Source of the DNA: Helicobacter mesocricetorum
Lineage (GTDB): Bacteria > Campylobacterota > Campylobacteria > Campylobacterales > Helicobacteraceae
DNA length: 44,198 nt
Direction of reading: 5' to 3'
NCBI RefSeq assembly: GCF_900198605.1
Contig: NZ_FZPJ01000049.1
Span: 1-44,198 of the forward strand
Both the position numbers and the translations under genes were made by a program. Positions 25,513-32,986 of this stretch are shown piece by piece (the first letter of the stretch is position 1; each line of letters starts with the position of its first letter). The notes under the pieces were generated by a model. That model was not told the DNA's origin. It made no database searches and saw only the letters and a program-made list of their open reading frames with translations.

Positions 25513-26735
25513 TGGAGATTGCAAAAAATGAACTAGGCTTAGAATCCATAAAATGGGGCGAGTTTAAACTTTCTCTATTTTTTAAAAACTATCATGGAAA
25601 AAGACTTATTGAAAGAGACAGAGAGCAAGGAAAAACCCCTTTACTTACAGCGGGTGAAGCAGATAATGGCGTTGCCTCATTTATTGGCAATGAATCTATG
25701 CAAAAATATAAAGATTTTATTTCTATTGATATGTTTGGCAATGCTTTTTATCACTCATACGAAGCCACAGGAGATGATAATATTTATTTTTTTATTAATG
25801 AGAAATTGTCATTTTATGTAAAACTCTTTTTTGTCTCGTGCATTAATAAACAAAAAAGCAAATTTTCTTATGGAAAACAATTTAGACAACATAATGCAGA
25901 TTCTCTAAAAATTTTACTTCCCCTAGATTCCAAAGGAGAGCCAAATTATAAATTTATGGAATCTTTTATGAAAGAACTAGAACAAAAACACCTACAAAAA
26001 ATCCTAGCCTACTACACCCATAAGCTAGAACTATCGGGGGGGGGGGCAATATCCTTTAATTACCAAGAATATTTAGAGTTTATAGAGACTTTAACCCCTT
26101 GCCAGACTAAACCTTTAAGCAAAATATCTCAAAATAACTCAATCTCTACAAAAGCTGATGATGATAAAGATTTAGCTTTTCCTTATATGAGTCTTACGTA
26201 TATTTGTAAAGATTACAAACTTCAATGGGGCGAGTTTAAAATTAGTGATTTGTTTGAGGTTTATACGGGCGGAGACTTAATTCTAACAAATATTATTGAA
26301 GGAGAGATTCCTATTGTAAGCCATAGTGCAATAGATAATGGAGTGAGTGTTTATACTCAAACCATACCTAATAGAAAAAAATTTAACCACAAAACTACTA
26401 TTAGTTTAGCAGATAGAGGCAATTTCTTTGCAGCTACACAAAAAATAGATTTTTATATAGGAACAAGAGTTAAGGCTTTAGAAGCAAAATTTACACAAGT
26501 AAATTATTTCATTTTACTTTTTATTTGTTTATGCATCAATAAGCAATCGGTTAAGTTTTCATATGGTAAAAATTGTTGTGCAAATGCAGATTCTCTAAAA
26601 ATTTTACTTCCCCTAGATTCCAAAGGGCAGCCCAACTATGCCTTTATGGAATCCTTTATGAAAGAGCTAGAACAAAAACACCTACAAAAAATCCTAGCCT
26701 ACTACACCCATAAGCTAGAATCTATCAGAGAGTGA
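25512..26735 (+). CDS. Specificity subunit with two target-recognition domains (TRD2-TRD3)
   Basis: The ATG at 25512 overlaps the stop of the preceding frame (TAATG) and gives a 407-aa protein; the frame itself is open further upstream to 25338 and back to the G13 tract. TRD2 runs from IKWGEFKLSLFF to YYTHKLELS and TRD3 from LQWGEFKISDLFEVYTGG to YYTHKLESIRE at the end. Two TRDs linked by conserved helices is the architecture of BcgIB- and HsdS-type specificity subunits. A G11 tract between them is in frame here. Changing it by one would truncate after TRD2. Confidence 0.8.
   Translation: MEIAKNELGLESIKWGEFKLSLFFKNYHGKRLIERDREQGKTPLLTAGEADNGVASFIGNESMQKYKDFISIDMFGNAFYHSYEATGDDNIYFFINEKLSFYVKLFFVSCINKQKSKFSYGKQFRQHNADSLKILLPLDSKGEPNYKFMESFMKELEQKHLQKILAYYTHKLELSGGGAISFNYQEYLEFIETLTPCQTKPLSKISQNNSISTKADDDKDLAFPYMSLTYICKDYKLQWGEFKISDLFEVYTGGDLILTNIIEGEIPIVSHSAIDNGVSVYTQTIPNRKKFNHKTTISLADRGNFFAATQKIDFYIGTRVKALEAKFTQVNYFILLFICLCINKQSVKFSYGKNCCANADSLKILLPLDSKGQPNYAFMESFMKELEQKHLQKILAYYTHKLESIRE
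25894..26035 (+). repeat. TRD-end repeat B
   Basis: Starts ATGCAGATTCTCTAAAAATT and is shared with repeat C (26584-26729) over its whole length, and with repeat A from 25921. One T is missing before the tract relative to A and C (GAACTATCG versus GAATCTATCG), which shifts the frame entering the G-run. Confidence 0.8.
26036..26046 (+). repeat. Poly-G tract (G11) between TRD2 and TRD3
   Basis: Eleven G after the TRD2 terminal helix. G11 keeps TRD3 in frame, while G12 (ctt taa) and G10 (att tag) terminate within a few codons. It is a second length-dependent switch in the same specificity locus. Confidence 0.85.
26584..26729 (+). repeat. TRD-end repeat C
   Basis: The third copy, at the end of the locus, where the sequence reads TCTATCAGAGAGTGA in place of a G-tract and the protein stops after ESIRE. 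It represents the unexpanded terminal version of the repeat. Confidence 0.8.
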
Positions 26736-26841
26736 GACTTTGTCTATTAGTAAATAGCATCAATCAAATCAATTCTTTGTAATACTTAAAATGACGCAAA
26801 CATTCTAAATCTGCGAATTTCTTATAAAATCGCATTAAAAC

Positions 26842-26872
26842 TTGACTTAGAGTTACTCTTATCCTTTATAAT
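26842..26872 (+). promoter_or_regulatory. MerR-type promoter and operator
   Basis: TTGACT (26842-26847) and TATAAT (26867-26872) are separated by 19 bp, the long spacer on which MerR-family regulators act by twisting DNA. An inverted repeat AGAGT-T-ACTCT (26849-26859) fills the spacer. It lies 27 bp before the merR-like gene, so autoregulation is likely. The mdaB operon downstream may be included by read-through. Confidence 0.8.
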
Positions 26873-26898
26873 TTTATAAATCGTTTCAAAGGTTTAAG

Positions 26899-27315
26899 AT
26901 GGCATACACAATTAAAGAGGTAGAAAAGGAAACGGGAATCTCCTCGCATACACTTAGATTTTGGGCAAAAAAGGGCTTATTTCCTTTTGTAGAAAAAGAC
27001 AAAAATGGCGTAAAATACTTTAGCAACACCGATGTCGAATGGGTGCGATGGATAGAGTGGTTTCGCAAAAGCCATATGAGCATAGAATCCATCAAAGATT
27101 ACATCACTCTAGCTGCCAAAGGAGAGGGGACTGCCAAACAAAGGAGAGAAATGCTTAGTGAGCAGAAAAAAATGGTAATTGCTAAAATGCAAGAATTAGA
27201 TGCGGTGCTAAAAAAGCTAGATTACAAATTAGGAGTGTATGATGAAATGATTAACAAAGGCGTAGATGGATTTAATCCAACTAGCAAGGATTATAAAGGG
27301 TGTAAATGCCAATAG
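26899..27315 (+). CDS. MerR-family transcriptional regulator
   Basis: The 138 aa have the N-terminal winged helix typical of the family: TIKEVEKETGISSHTLRFWAKKGL (4-27), then a dimerisation coiled coil (about 75-120). A cysteine pair close to the end (GCKCQ) could sense metal, electrophiles or oxidants. It resembles the subgroup that controls aldehyde or quinone stress genes in front of oxidoreductases. The promoter has a 19-bp spacer with an inverted repeat. The downstream mdaB-cupin-CMD genes are the natural targets, by context. Confidence 0.88.
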   Translation: MAYTIKEVEKETGISSHTLRFWAKKGLFPFVEKDKNGVKYFSNTDVEWVRWIEWFRKSHMSIESIKDYITLAAKGEGTAKQRREMLSEQKKMVIAKMQELDAVLKKLDYKLGVYDEMINKGVDGFNPTSKDYKGCKCQ

Positions 27316-27433
27316 GGCTTTAGGGGCTTTTAACATTACTCAAAGCCTATTAAAAAGTGGTTGTTTTTATCATTCTAAAGTTTTCCCTCTTTAATCCCAG
27401 CTAAAGAATCTCAAATCATTAATAAGGAGAAAT

Positions 27434-28030
27434 ATGCAAGTATTGTTGCTTAATGGCGCGAAGAAGTTTGGTAGCTCACAAGGTAAGCTAAGTGCTACTT
27501 TGCAAGCAGTAGCAAAGGAAAGCTTAGAATCTATGGGCTTTAAAGTCATTCAAACTATCATTGATGAGGGCTATAATATCCAAGAGGAGGTGCAAAAGAT
27601 TTTGCATAGTGATGTGTTGATTTATCAGCTACCCGCTTGGTGGATGGGTGAGCCTTGGATTGCTAAAAAGTATATTGATGAAGTCTATACGGAAGGCTAT
27701 GGGACGCTTTTTGCAAATGATGGGCGCAGTCGTAAAGATGATAATTTAAAATATGGCAGTGGGGGTTTGTGTCAGGGCAAAAAGGCAATGTTTAGCGTAA
27801 CTTGGAATGCCCCACTAGAAGCCTTTAATGAACATCAAGGGTTTTTTGAGGGCTTGGACGTTGAGATGGTGTATTTTCATCTAAGAAAGATTCACGAGTT
27901 TTTAGGGATGGAGGTTTTGCCTACTTTTATGTGCAATGATGTGATAAAAAACCCACAAATAACTCAATATATGACCGAATACAAAAACCATTTACAAAAA
28001 AATTTCACACACTTTAAAGAGACAAAATGA
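27434..28030 (+). CDS. mdaB: NAD(P)H quinone oxidoreductase, MdaB-type flavoprotein
   Basis: MdaB reduces quinones by two electrons using NADPH and FAD, avoiding semiquinone radicals; in Helicobacter it protects from oxidative stress. The 198 aa have a flavodoxin-like fold: LLLNGAKKFGSSQGKLS (4-20, phosphate/flavin loop), YQLPAWWMGEPWIAKKYIDEVYTEGYG, and SVTWNAPLEAF. AAGGAG precedes the ATG. The stop overlaps the cupin gene (ATGA, 28027-28030), so expression is coupled. The 118 bp upstream separate it from the MerR gene and show no clear promoter. Confidence 0.88.
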   Translation: MQVLLLNGAKKFGSSQGKLSATLQAVAKESLESMGFKVIQTIIDEGYNIQEEVQKILHSDVLIYQLPAWWMGEPWIAKKYIDEVYTEGYGTLFANDGRSRKDDNLKYGSGGLCQGKKAMFSVTWNAPLEAFNEHQGFFEGLDVEMVYFHLRKIHEFLGMEVLPTFMCNDVIKNPQITQYMTEYKNHLQKNFTHFKETK

Positions 28031-28500
28031 AAAAAATTTTAAAAACAATCACTATCGCAGTTGGTTTAGCACTTCCGCTTTTTTCACAAAGCATTATCAA
28101 AAATGACGCTTTTAAAGCCTTTAGCGGGGATTCTAAGATTTTTAATGGTGAAGTTAGTGTAAAAATGCTTTTTTTATCTAATCAATGGCAAAACTTTAGC
28201 GGGGCTATCGTGGAGTTTGCGCCAAAGGCTAGGAGTGCTTGGCATACCCATCCTGCAGGACAAACACTTCTAGTTACCAAAGGCACGATTTACACAGGCA
28301 CTAAAGAAGGAATTGTTCAAATTGCAAGAGAGGGGGATACTATCCTTTGCCCTCCAGATGTAGAGCATTGGCACGGCGCAGGATTGTATGAGAGTGGCGC
28401 ACATATCGCCCTTACCCACGAAAAAGACGGGAAAAATGTAGTTTGGCTTGAAAAACTAAGCGATGCAGAGTATGAACAATTTATCAAGGAAGCGCAATGA
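28027..28500 (+). CDS. Exported cupin-domain protein
   Basis: The 157 aa begin with a signal peptide (MKKILKTITIAVGLALPLFSQS), so the protein is probably periplasmic. The cupin core has a metal-binding motif AWHTHPAGQTLLVTKG and a second motif CPPDVEHWHGAG, with His-x-His and a further His to hold a metal. Similar small cupins are often encoded with carboxymuconolactone decarboxylase-like proteins and oxidoreductases, as here. The enzymatic activity is unknown. It overlaps both neighbours by ATGA. Confidence 0.8.
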   Translation: MKKILKTITIAVGLALPLFSQSIIKNDAFKAFSGDSKIFNGEVSVKMLFLSNQWQNFSGAIVEFAPKARSAWHTHPAGQTLLVTKGTIYTGTKEGIVQIAREGDTILCPPDVEHWHGAGLYESGAHIALTHEKDGKNVVWLEKLSDAEYEQFIKEAQ

Positions 28501-29354
28501 AAGCAAAACTCAATAACAAAAGGCGAAAACTCCTTAAAACCTCCTTTTCTCTTGTTGGGCTTGGGTTGGTAGGCACAAATCTCATCTATGCAAAAGAGAC
28601 TGCTAGAATTAGCAAAAAAACACAAGATTCCAAACATTCCTTAAATAGCAGTTATGAATCTTTAAAGCAAACAGATCCTGAATTTTTTAGCAATCATACA
28701 CATTTTGCGTTTGAGGAAGTGTCTGTAAAAAGCAATTTGGAGGAGAGAGAACATTTGATGATTATCCTTGCCTCACTCATTGCTATTCCCGCACTTAGTG
28801 AGTATAAATCTTTGGTGCAAATAGCACTAGATAGCAAGGTCTCTCCCGTAGCCATTAAAGAAATCCTTTATCAAGCCACTCCTTATGTGGGAATGGGCAA
28901 GGTAATCGACTTTATCCACGCAAGTAATGAGATATTTGTGGCAAATAATATCGCCCTACCCCTACAACCACAAGGAACGACAACTAAAGAAAATCGCAAA
29001 GAAAAAGGGCTATCTATCCAGCGCAAACTTTTTGGCGATGCGATTGATAGAGGAAATTCAACGGCTCCTGCTGATGTGAAACATATTCGCGAGTTTTTAT
29101 CAGCTAATTGCTTTGGGGATTATTACACGCGAGGGGGGATTGATTTGAAGTTTAGAGAGCTACTAACCTTTGTTTATATCCTCTCTATGGGGGGCGCACA
29201 ACCCCAACTAATAGCGCATGTGTCAGGAAATCTCAAAGTTGGCAATGATAGAGCTAAGCTTATCGCAACCATTACCGCTCTAATCCCTTATATTGGCTAT
29301 CCAAGAAGCCTTAATGCTCTAAGTGCTGTTGATGAGATAATTCCTGCTTCATAA
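28497..29354 (+). CDS. Exported carboxymuconolactone decarboxylase-family protein (tandem domains)
   Basis: The 285 aa start with NKRRKLLKTSFSLVGLGLVG, a twin-arginine-like signal, so export in folded form is possible. Two CMD-type helical repeats follow: ALSEYKSLVQIALDSKVSPVAIKEILYQATPYVGMGKVIDF (about 99-140) and LKFRELLTFVYILSMGGAQPQLIAHVSGNLKVGNDRAKLIA (about 220-260). The CxxC of AhpD-type peroxidases is not present. It is the third gene of an ATGA-overlapping mdaB-cupin-CMD operon. Its substrate is unknown; an oxidative or electrophile defence role is inferred from context. Confidence 0.8.
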   Translation: MKAKLNNKRRKLLKTSFSLVGLGLVGTNLIYAKETARISKKTQDSKHSLNSSYESLKQTDPEFFSNHTHFAFEEVSVKSNLEEREHLMIILASLIAIPALSEYKSLVQIALDSKVSPVAIKEILYQATPYVGMGKVIDFIHASNEIFVANNIALPLQPQGTTTKENRKEKGLSIQRKLFGDAIDRGNSTAPADVKHIREFLSANCFGDYYTRGGIDLKFRELLTFVYILSMGGAQPQLIAHVSGNLKVGNDRAKLIATITALIPYIGYPRSLNALSAVDEIIPAS

Positions 29355-29483
29355 GAGACGCTAAATGTTGTGCTGTTTGGATAAAAGCATAATATTTACT
29401 GCTCTAACCTTGCCCCACTCAAGCAAAGCCACAATCTCATTAGAAATTTGCTACAATACCCCAAAATCACAAAGGAATAGAAT

Positions 29484-29886
29484 ATGCGGCGCAAAGATAG
29501 GGCATTAGAATCAAGCAGGGCAATTGAGATGATGACTCAGGGCACAAAACGAGATTTTTTCGCGATGGCACATTGGTGTGTTTGGTGTTTGTAGGGCGCA
29601 TACAAGTTTATATAGCGCAGAAGAGCTAAAGCAAATCGCCCTTTATGAGCCTAAAAAGCTAGGTAGCCATGTTTTTACCACCGAATATGAAAGCACCATT
29701 GCCTATGGCAAAATTTTTGCACTTCACGATGAAGAAGCCCAAAATAAGGCAATGGCGCTGCTTTGTCAAAAATATATGCCCGATAAAATGAAATTTGTGC
29801 AAAAGTCTGTGGATACCGAGCGCAAACATTTTAATGCCTATGAGATTATCCTAGAGCAATATAGCGCAAAGGCAAAAACACTCTAA
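29484..29886 (+). pseudogene. Broken pyridoxamine-phosphate-oxidase-like (Nim-type) flavoprotein gene
   Basis: The ATG at 29484 (AAAGGAATAG upstream) begins MRRKDRALESSRAIEMMTQG, the usual start of Nim/PNPOx-like flavoproteins, but stops at 29592. A second frame from 29578 carries the C-terminal half: KKLGSHVFTTEYESTIAYGKI and MALLCQKYMPDKM. The central strand region that holds flavin (about 30 residues) is missing and the two parts are in different frames, so a deletion has inactivated the gene. Intact homologues act on nitro compounds or bind heme/flavin. It lies between the CMD operon and the SMR pair. Confidence 0.75.
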
Positions 29887-29988
29887 TAGAAACAAGAAAA
29901 TATAAGGCTAGAATCAAGAAAATATAAGGCACAGACAGGGTTTGTCGCTTGAAGCTAAAATTCTAAAGATAAAACAAAAGGAAAGATT

Positions 29989-30345
29989 ATGAAAAGCATA
30001 AAGCTTACCCCAAATCTTGCGTGGGCGTTGGTTATTTTTGGTGGCATTGTAGAATGCTTTTGGGCAAGTGGGCTAAAGCATAGCGATAATTTGCTACTTT
30101 ATACTCTCACAGGAATGGGGATTTTCATCTCCTTTATCTGTATGATTTTAGCCATTAGGGTGCTAGAGATTGGCGTTGCATATAGCGTGTTTGTGGGTAT
30201 TGGCACAGCGGGTATTACCCTAGCTGAAATCCTTGTCTTTGGCGAGGCTTTCTCACTGCTTAAAATCCTCTTTATCGCTACCTTGCTTCTAGGCGTCATT
30301 GGCTTAAAGCTTTCTGCAGACAAAGAGACAGAGGCACAAGAATAA
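29989..30345 (+). CDS. SMR-family transporter subunit 1
   Basis: A 118-aa protein with four hydrophobic helices. The first holds the essential glutamate (LVIFGGIVECFWASGLK), as in Gdx/SugE- and YkkC-type members, and GVAYSVFVGIGTAGITLAE is the usual third-helix signature. It is paired with a second SMR gene 70 bp downstream, so a heterodimeric exporter of the YkkCD type is likely. Such pairs export guanidinium or small quaternary cations; which applies here is open. Shine-Dalgarno AAAGGAAAG. Confidence 0.88.
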   Translation: MKSIKLTPNLAWALVIFGGIVECFWASGLKHSDNLLLYTLTGMGIFISFICMILAIRVLEIGVAYSVFVGIGTAGITLAEILVFGEAFSLLKILFIATLLLGVIGLKLSADKETEAQE

Positions 30346-30380
30346 AACCTTTTCAAGAGCCTTCGCGCAACTTAGGGCTT

Positions 30381-30410
30381 GGAAAAAAGGAGTAAATTGG
30401 AAAAAAGGAG
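30381..30410 (+). repeat. Duplicated ribosome-binding site in front of SMR gene 2
   Basis: The 12-mer GGAAAAAAGGAG occurs at 30381-30392 and again at 30399-30410; only the second is spaced correctly (five bases) for ATG 30416. The first could support a start at an upstream codon in another frame, but nothing there resembles a gene. A small tandem duplication. Confidence 0.55.
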
Positions 30411-30415
30411 CAAAA

Positions 30416-30730
30416 ATGAGCTGGATTTATTTATTCCTTGCTGGGTGTATGGAGATTGTGGGTGTCATTACGATGAAAAAATATTCCTTGAGCGGACGCA
30501 AAATCTTTTTACTCGCTATCTTGTTGCAGTTTATGCTAAGTTTTACCCTGCTCTCTTTAGCAATGCAAGAAATTGCTATGGCAACTGCTTATGCGATATG
30601 TACAGGCATAGGCGCAGGAGGTGGTGTGCTTGTGGGTATTGTGTTTTATAAAGAAAGCAAAAATGCCAAGAAACTTCTTTTTATCGCACTCATTATCGTT
30701 TCAGTCATTGGGCTTAAGGCAATGAGCTAA
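30416..30730 (+). CDS. SMR-family transporter subunit 2
   Basis: A 104-aa, four-helix small multidrug resistance protein. The first helix carries AGCMEIVGVITMKKY with the essential glutamate, and the third TAYAICTGIGAGGGVLVGIVFYKE. It ends IGLKAMS, like YkkD-type partners. Together with the gene at 29989 it probably forms an inverted-topology heterodimer. I looked for a guanidine riboswitch ahead of the pair (29887-29988) and saw none. Confidence 0.88.
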   Translation: MSWIYLFLAGCMEIVGVITMKKYSLSGRKIFLLAILLQFMLSFTLLSLAMQEIAMATAYAICTGIGAGGGVLVGIVFYKESKNAKKLLFIALIIVSVIGLKAMS

Positions 30731-30886
30731 AGTTTAAATTATGCTTATCAACCAAATAATGTATATTGCTTTGCAAGATATGGATAAAAGGGAGATATTT
30801 TAGAGACGTGAATAAGAATTTAAATCAGTGATATGCCAAATCTCATTCAAAACAAACCTTTTAGCCAACAATAACTCCAATTGCTA

Positions 30887-30892
30887 TATAAT
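30887..30892 (+). promoter_or_regulatory. -10 box of the LysE-type gene
   Basis: TATAAT at 30887-30892 within TTGCTATATAATAAA. It places transcription start downstream of the TTG at 30881 and so argues for the ATG at 30956 as the start of the transporter gene. Confidence 0.55.
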
Positions 30893-30955
30893 AAAAGCCT
30901 CAAAAATAATATAAAAAGACAAACAAATTTATGCTCTTTCTCTCAAGGAATCTTA

Positions 30956-31615
30956 ATGATTGAGGTTTTACTCACTTATATCCTAGCAGTTTTCTTATTA
31001 ATCGCAACCCCCGGTCCTGTCATTGCACTTATTATACGCAACGCATCACTTTATGGATTTAAAATAGGGTTATTTACAAGCATAGGCACAAACTTTGCCT
31101 CCCTAATTTTACTAGCTATTGCTATTGCGGTGATTTTAGGTGTATTGAAAATTTCCCCTTTGATATTATCTATACTTAGTATTTTAGGCTGTGGATTTAT
31201 ATTTTATCTAGGGGCTAACTCCTTATATCACACCTTTAAACACCATAAAAGCCAATTACCTGTGGAATCTCGCACACAATCATTCAAAAAGAAAAATACT
31301 AAAAAAACCCTTATTTCTAGTTTTTTAGAAGGATTTGGGATTGCCATTGGTAACCCTAAGGACATTATATTTTTGGTCGCATTTTTTCCGCAATTTATTC
31401 ACATAACAGATTCCATTATCCTAAGCTTAAGTATTTTGGTTTTTATATGGATTATCCTTGATTTTAGCATTCTTATTAGTTATGTCTCACTAACGCAAAA
31501 AGCTATTTTCTTCAGATACCAAAAGAGTATTGGGATTATGAGTGATATTATTTTAATGCTTGTTGGGATATTTGGAGGCTATTATTTGCTCCATTCTTTA
31601 AACTTAACCCCATAA
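30956..31615 (+). CDS. LysE/RhtB-family amino-acid exporter
   Basis: About 219 aa from ATG 30956 (CAAGGAATCTTA upstream), beginning MIEVLLTYILAVFLLIATPGPV. The TPGP motif at the end of the first helix is the family hallmark, and NASLYGFKIGLFTSIGTNFA follows. Five or six hydrophobic helices and a Lys-rich cytoplasmic loop (KSQLPVESRTQSFKKKNTKK) are visible, then GFGIAIGNPKDIIFLVAFFPQF. Members export lysine, threonine, homoserine or other amino acids; the substrate cannot be assigned. The longer frame from 30881 overlaps the promoter and is not used here. Confidence 0.88.
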   Translation: MIEVLLTYILAVFLLIATPGPVIALIIRNASLYGFKIGLFTSIGTNFASLILLAIAIAVILGVLKISPLILSILSILGCGFIFYLGANSLYHTFKHHKSQLPVESRTQSFKKKNTKKTLISSFLEGFGIAIGNPKDIIFLVAFFPQFIHITDSIILSLSILVFIWIILDFSILISYVSLTQKAIFFRYQKSIGIMSDIILMLVGIFGGYYLLHSLNLTP

Positions 31616-31703
31616 TCCTCCCTCCACCTAGCCCTTAGAGATACAACTAATGCTCTTAAAAGTAAAGAACTTAGCTTTTACTATCCCTTAATAATCTGTA
31701 TTT

Positions 31704-31709
31704 TATAAT
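31704..31709 (+). promoter_or_regulatory. -10 box of the TDT-family gene
   Basis: TATAAT at 31704-31709, about 43 bases before ATG 31753, with CAAAGGAATC as ribosome-binding site. Confidence 0.5.
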
Positions 31710-31752
31710 ATAACTCTAATCAATAATACTAAATTCAACCAAAGGAATCTCA

Positions 31753-32916
31753 ATGCCACAAGGACAGCCAATGCAAGAAATTCCAAATAAAATAAGCTAT
31801 CTGCCTGTAAGTCTTTTTGGTGCGTGTATGGGATTAAGCGCAATGAATACAGCGTGGCACACAATGGCAAACTTTAGCCTACTTTATTCTACAAATTCTC
31901 AACATAATCTAACCTATATCCCTCAATCCTCTTTTATTATTCAGCCTTCCCTTGCAGATGCACTCTCACTTATTTTCGCTCTCCTAAGCATTGTTGCCTT
32001 TGTTGCATTAAGCTCTGCTTATATCCTCAAGCTTTTTACAAGTTTTCAAAGTTGCAAACAAGAATTTCTCTCCCCTATAACTCGTCCCTTTTTTGCCACT
32101 ATTTGTATTACTTTATTGCTTTTGCCTTTTGCACTCCAAAGACTCGAATTCCCTGAAATAATAAGCCTTATAATGTGGATAATTGGTGCAGTATCTATGC
32201 TTATCTTTAGTGTGCATATTACCCAATTTTGGATTTGCCACAAATTTGAACTATCCGATGTTACTCCTGCGTGGATTATTCCCGTTGTGGGATTACTTGA
32301 TTTACCTCTTGCTTTGCCTCTTTTTTCACAATTTTATAGAATACCTGATGTTGGCTTTTTAATATCGCTATTTTGCTTGGCAGTGGGATTTACTTTTACA
32401 ATCGTGCTTTGCACACTTATCTTTGCGAGAATCGTGTTTTTTTCTAAACTTCCTGATAAACTAATGCCAACTTTGGTTATTTTTCTTGCACCCTTTGGTG
32501 CTGGTGTTGGGGCATATATGGTATTTATCTCTATGCAAGCACTTACATTAGGTGAAGATTCTTTAGGCTTCCTTGCAATGGATTCTACACCCTATATCCT
32601 CTTCTTTATTGGCTTGTTTTTATTCTTCACTTTATTGCCCCAAATTATCCAAATCAAAAGATGTTGCCCTTTTAAAATCTCGTGGTGGGCAATTAGCTTT
32701 CCTTTAGCGGCAATGTGCATAGCAAGTATAAAAATCAACACAGAAATTTTAGAATTTCCAAACTCTTTTGCCCTATCAGCTTCCACATTACTCAATATTG
32801 AAATGATATTTTCGTTTTTTTCAATAAGCCTATTAATCCTTGTTACACTGATATTTATATGGCTTATTGTGCGCACATTAGTTGGGATATTCAAAGGAGA
32901 ATTGCAAAACCTCTAA
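31753..32916 (+). CDS. TehA/SLAC1-like (TDT family) membrane transporter
   Basis: The 387 aa include about ten hydrophobic helices beginning at SYLPVSLFGACMGLSAMNTAW, which resembles the first-helix motif (P-x-x-x-F-x-x-x-x-G) of tellurite-resistance/dicarboxylate transporters. The later repeats (TPAWIIPVVGLLDLPLALPLF, PTLVIFLAPFGAGVGAYMVF) fit the five-fold hairpin anion-channel fold of TehA and SLAC1. The transported anion is unknown. AAAGGAAT precedes the ATG. It reads in the same direction as the CDF gene after it, 70 bp away. Confidence 0.75.
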   Translation: MPQGQPMQEIPNKISYLPVSLFGACMGLSAMNTAWHTMANFSLLYSTNSQHNLTYIPQSSFIIQPSLADALSLIFALLSIVAFVALSSAYILKLFTSFQSCKQEFLSPITRPFFATICITLLLLPFALQRLEFPEIISLIMWIIGAVSMLIFSVHITQFWICHKFELSDVTPAWIIPVVGLLDLPLALPLFSQFYRIPDVGFLISLFCLAVGFTFTIVLCTLIFARIVFFSKLPDKLMPTLVIFLAPFGAGVGAYMVFISMQALTLGEDSLGFLAMDSTPYILFFIGLFLFFTLLPQIIQIKRCCPFKISWWAISFPLAAMCIASIKINTEILEFPNSFALSASTLLNIEMIFSFFSISLLILVTLIFIWLIVRTLVGIFKGELQNL

Positions 32917-32986
32917 GCCCACACATCCATTTAGATATTATTAATAAACACAACGATAAATGGTAATTTATAATAAAGGAACTAAG

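Noticed and set aside
29887..29988. Guanidine (ykkC-type) riboswitch before the SMR pair
   Set aside because: The region has only a 16-nt direct repeat (29893-29908 and 29915-29930) and AT-rich sequence; the conserved ykkC helices are not recognisable.
30379..30651. ORF in another frame overlapping SMR gene 2
   Set aside because: Its residues are Cys/Arg/Tyr-rich without hydrophobic pattern, whereas the overlapping frame is a clear SMR protein with its own ribosome-binding site.
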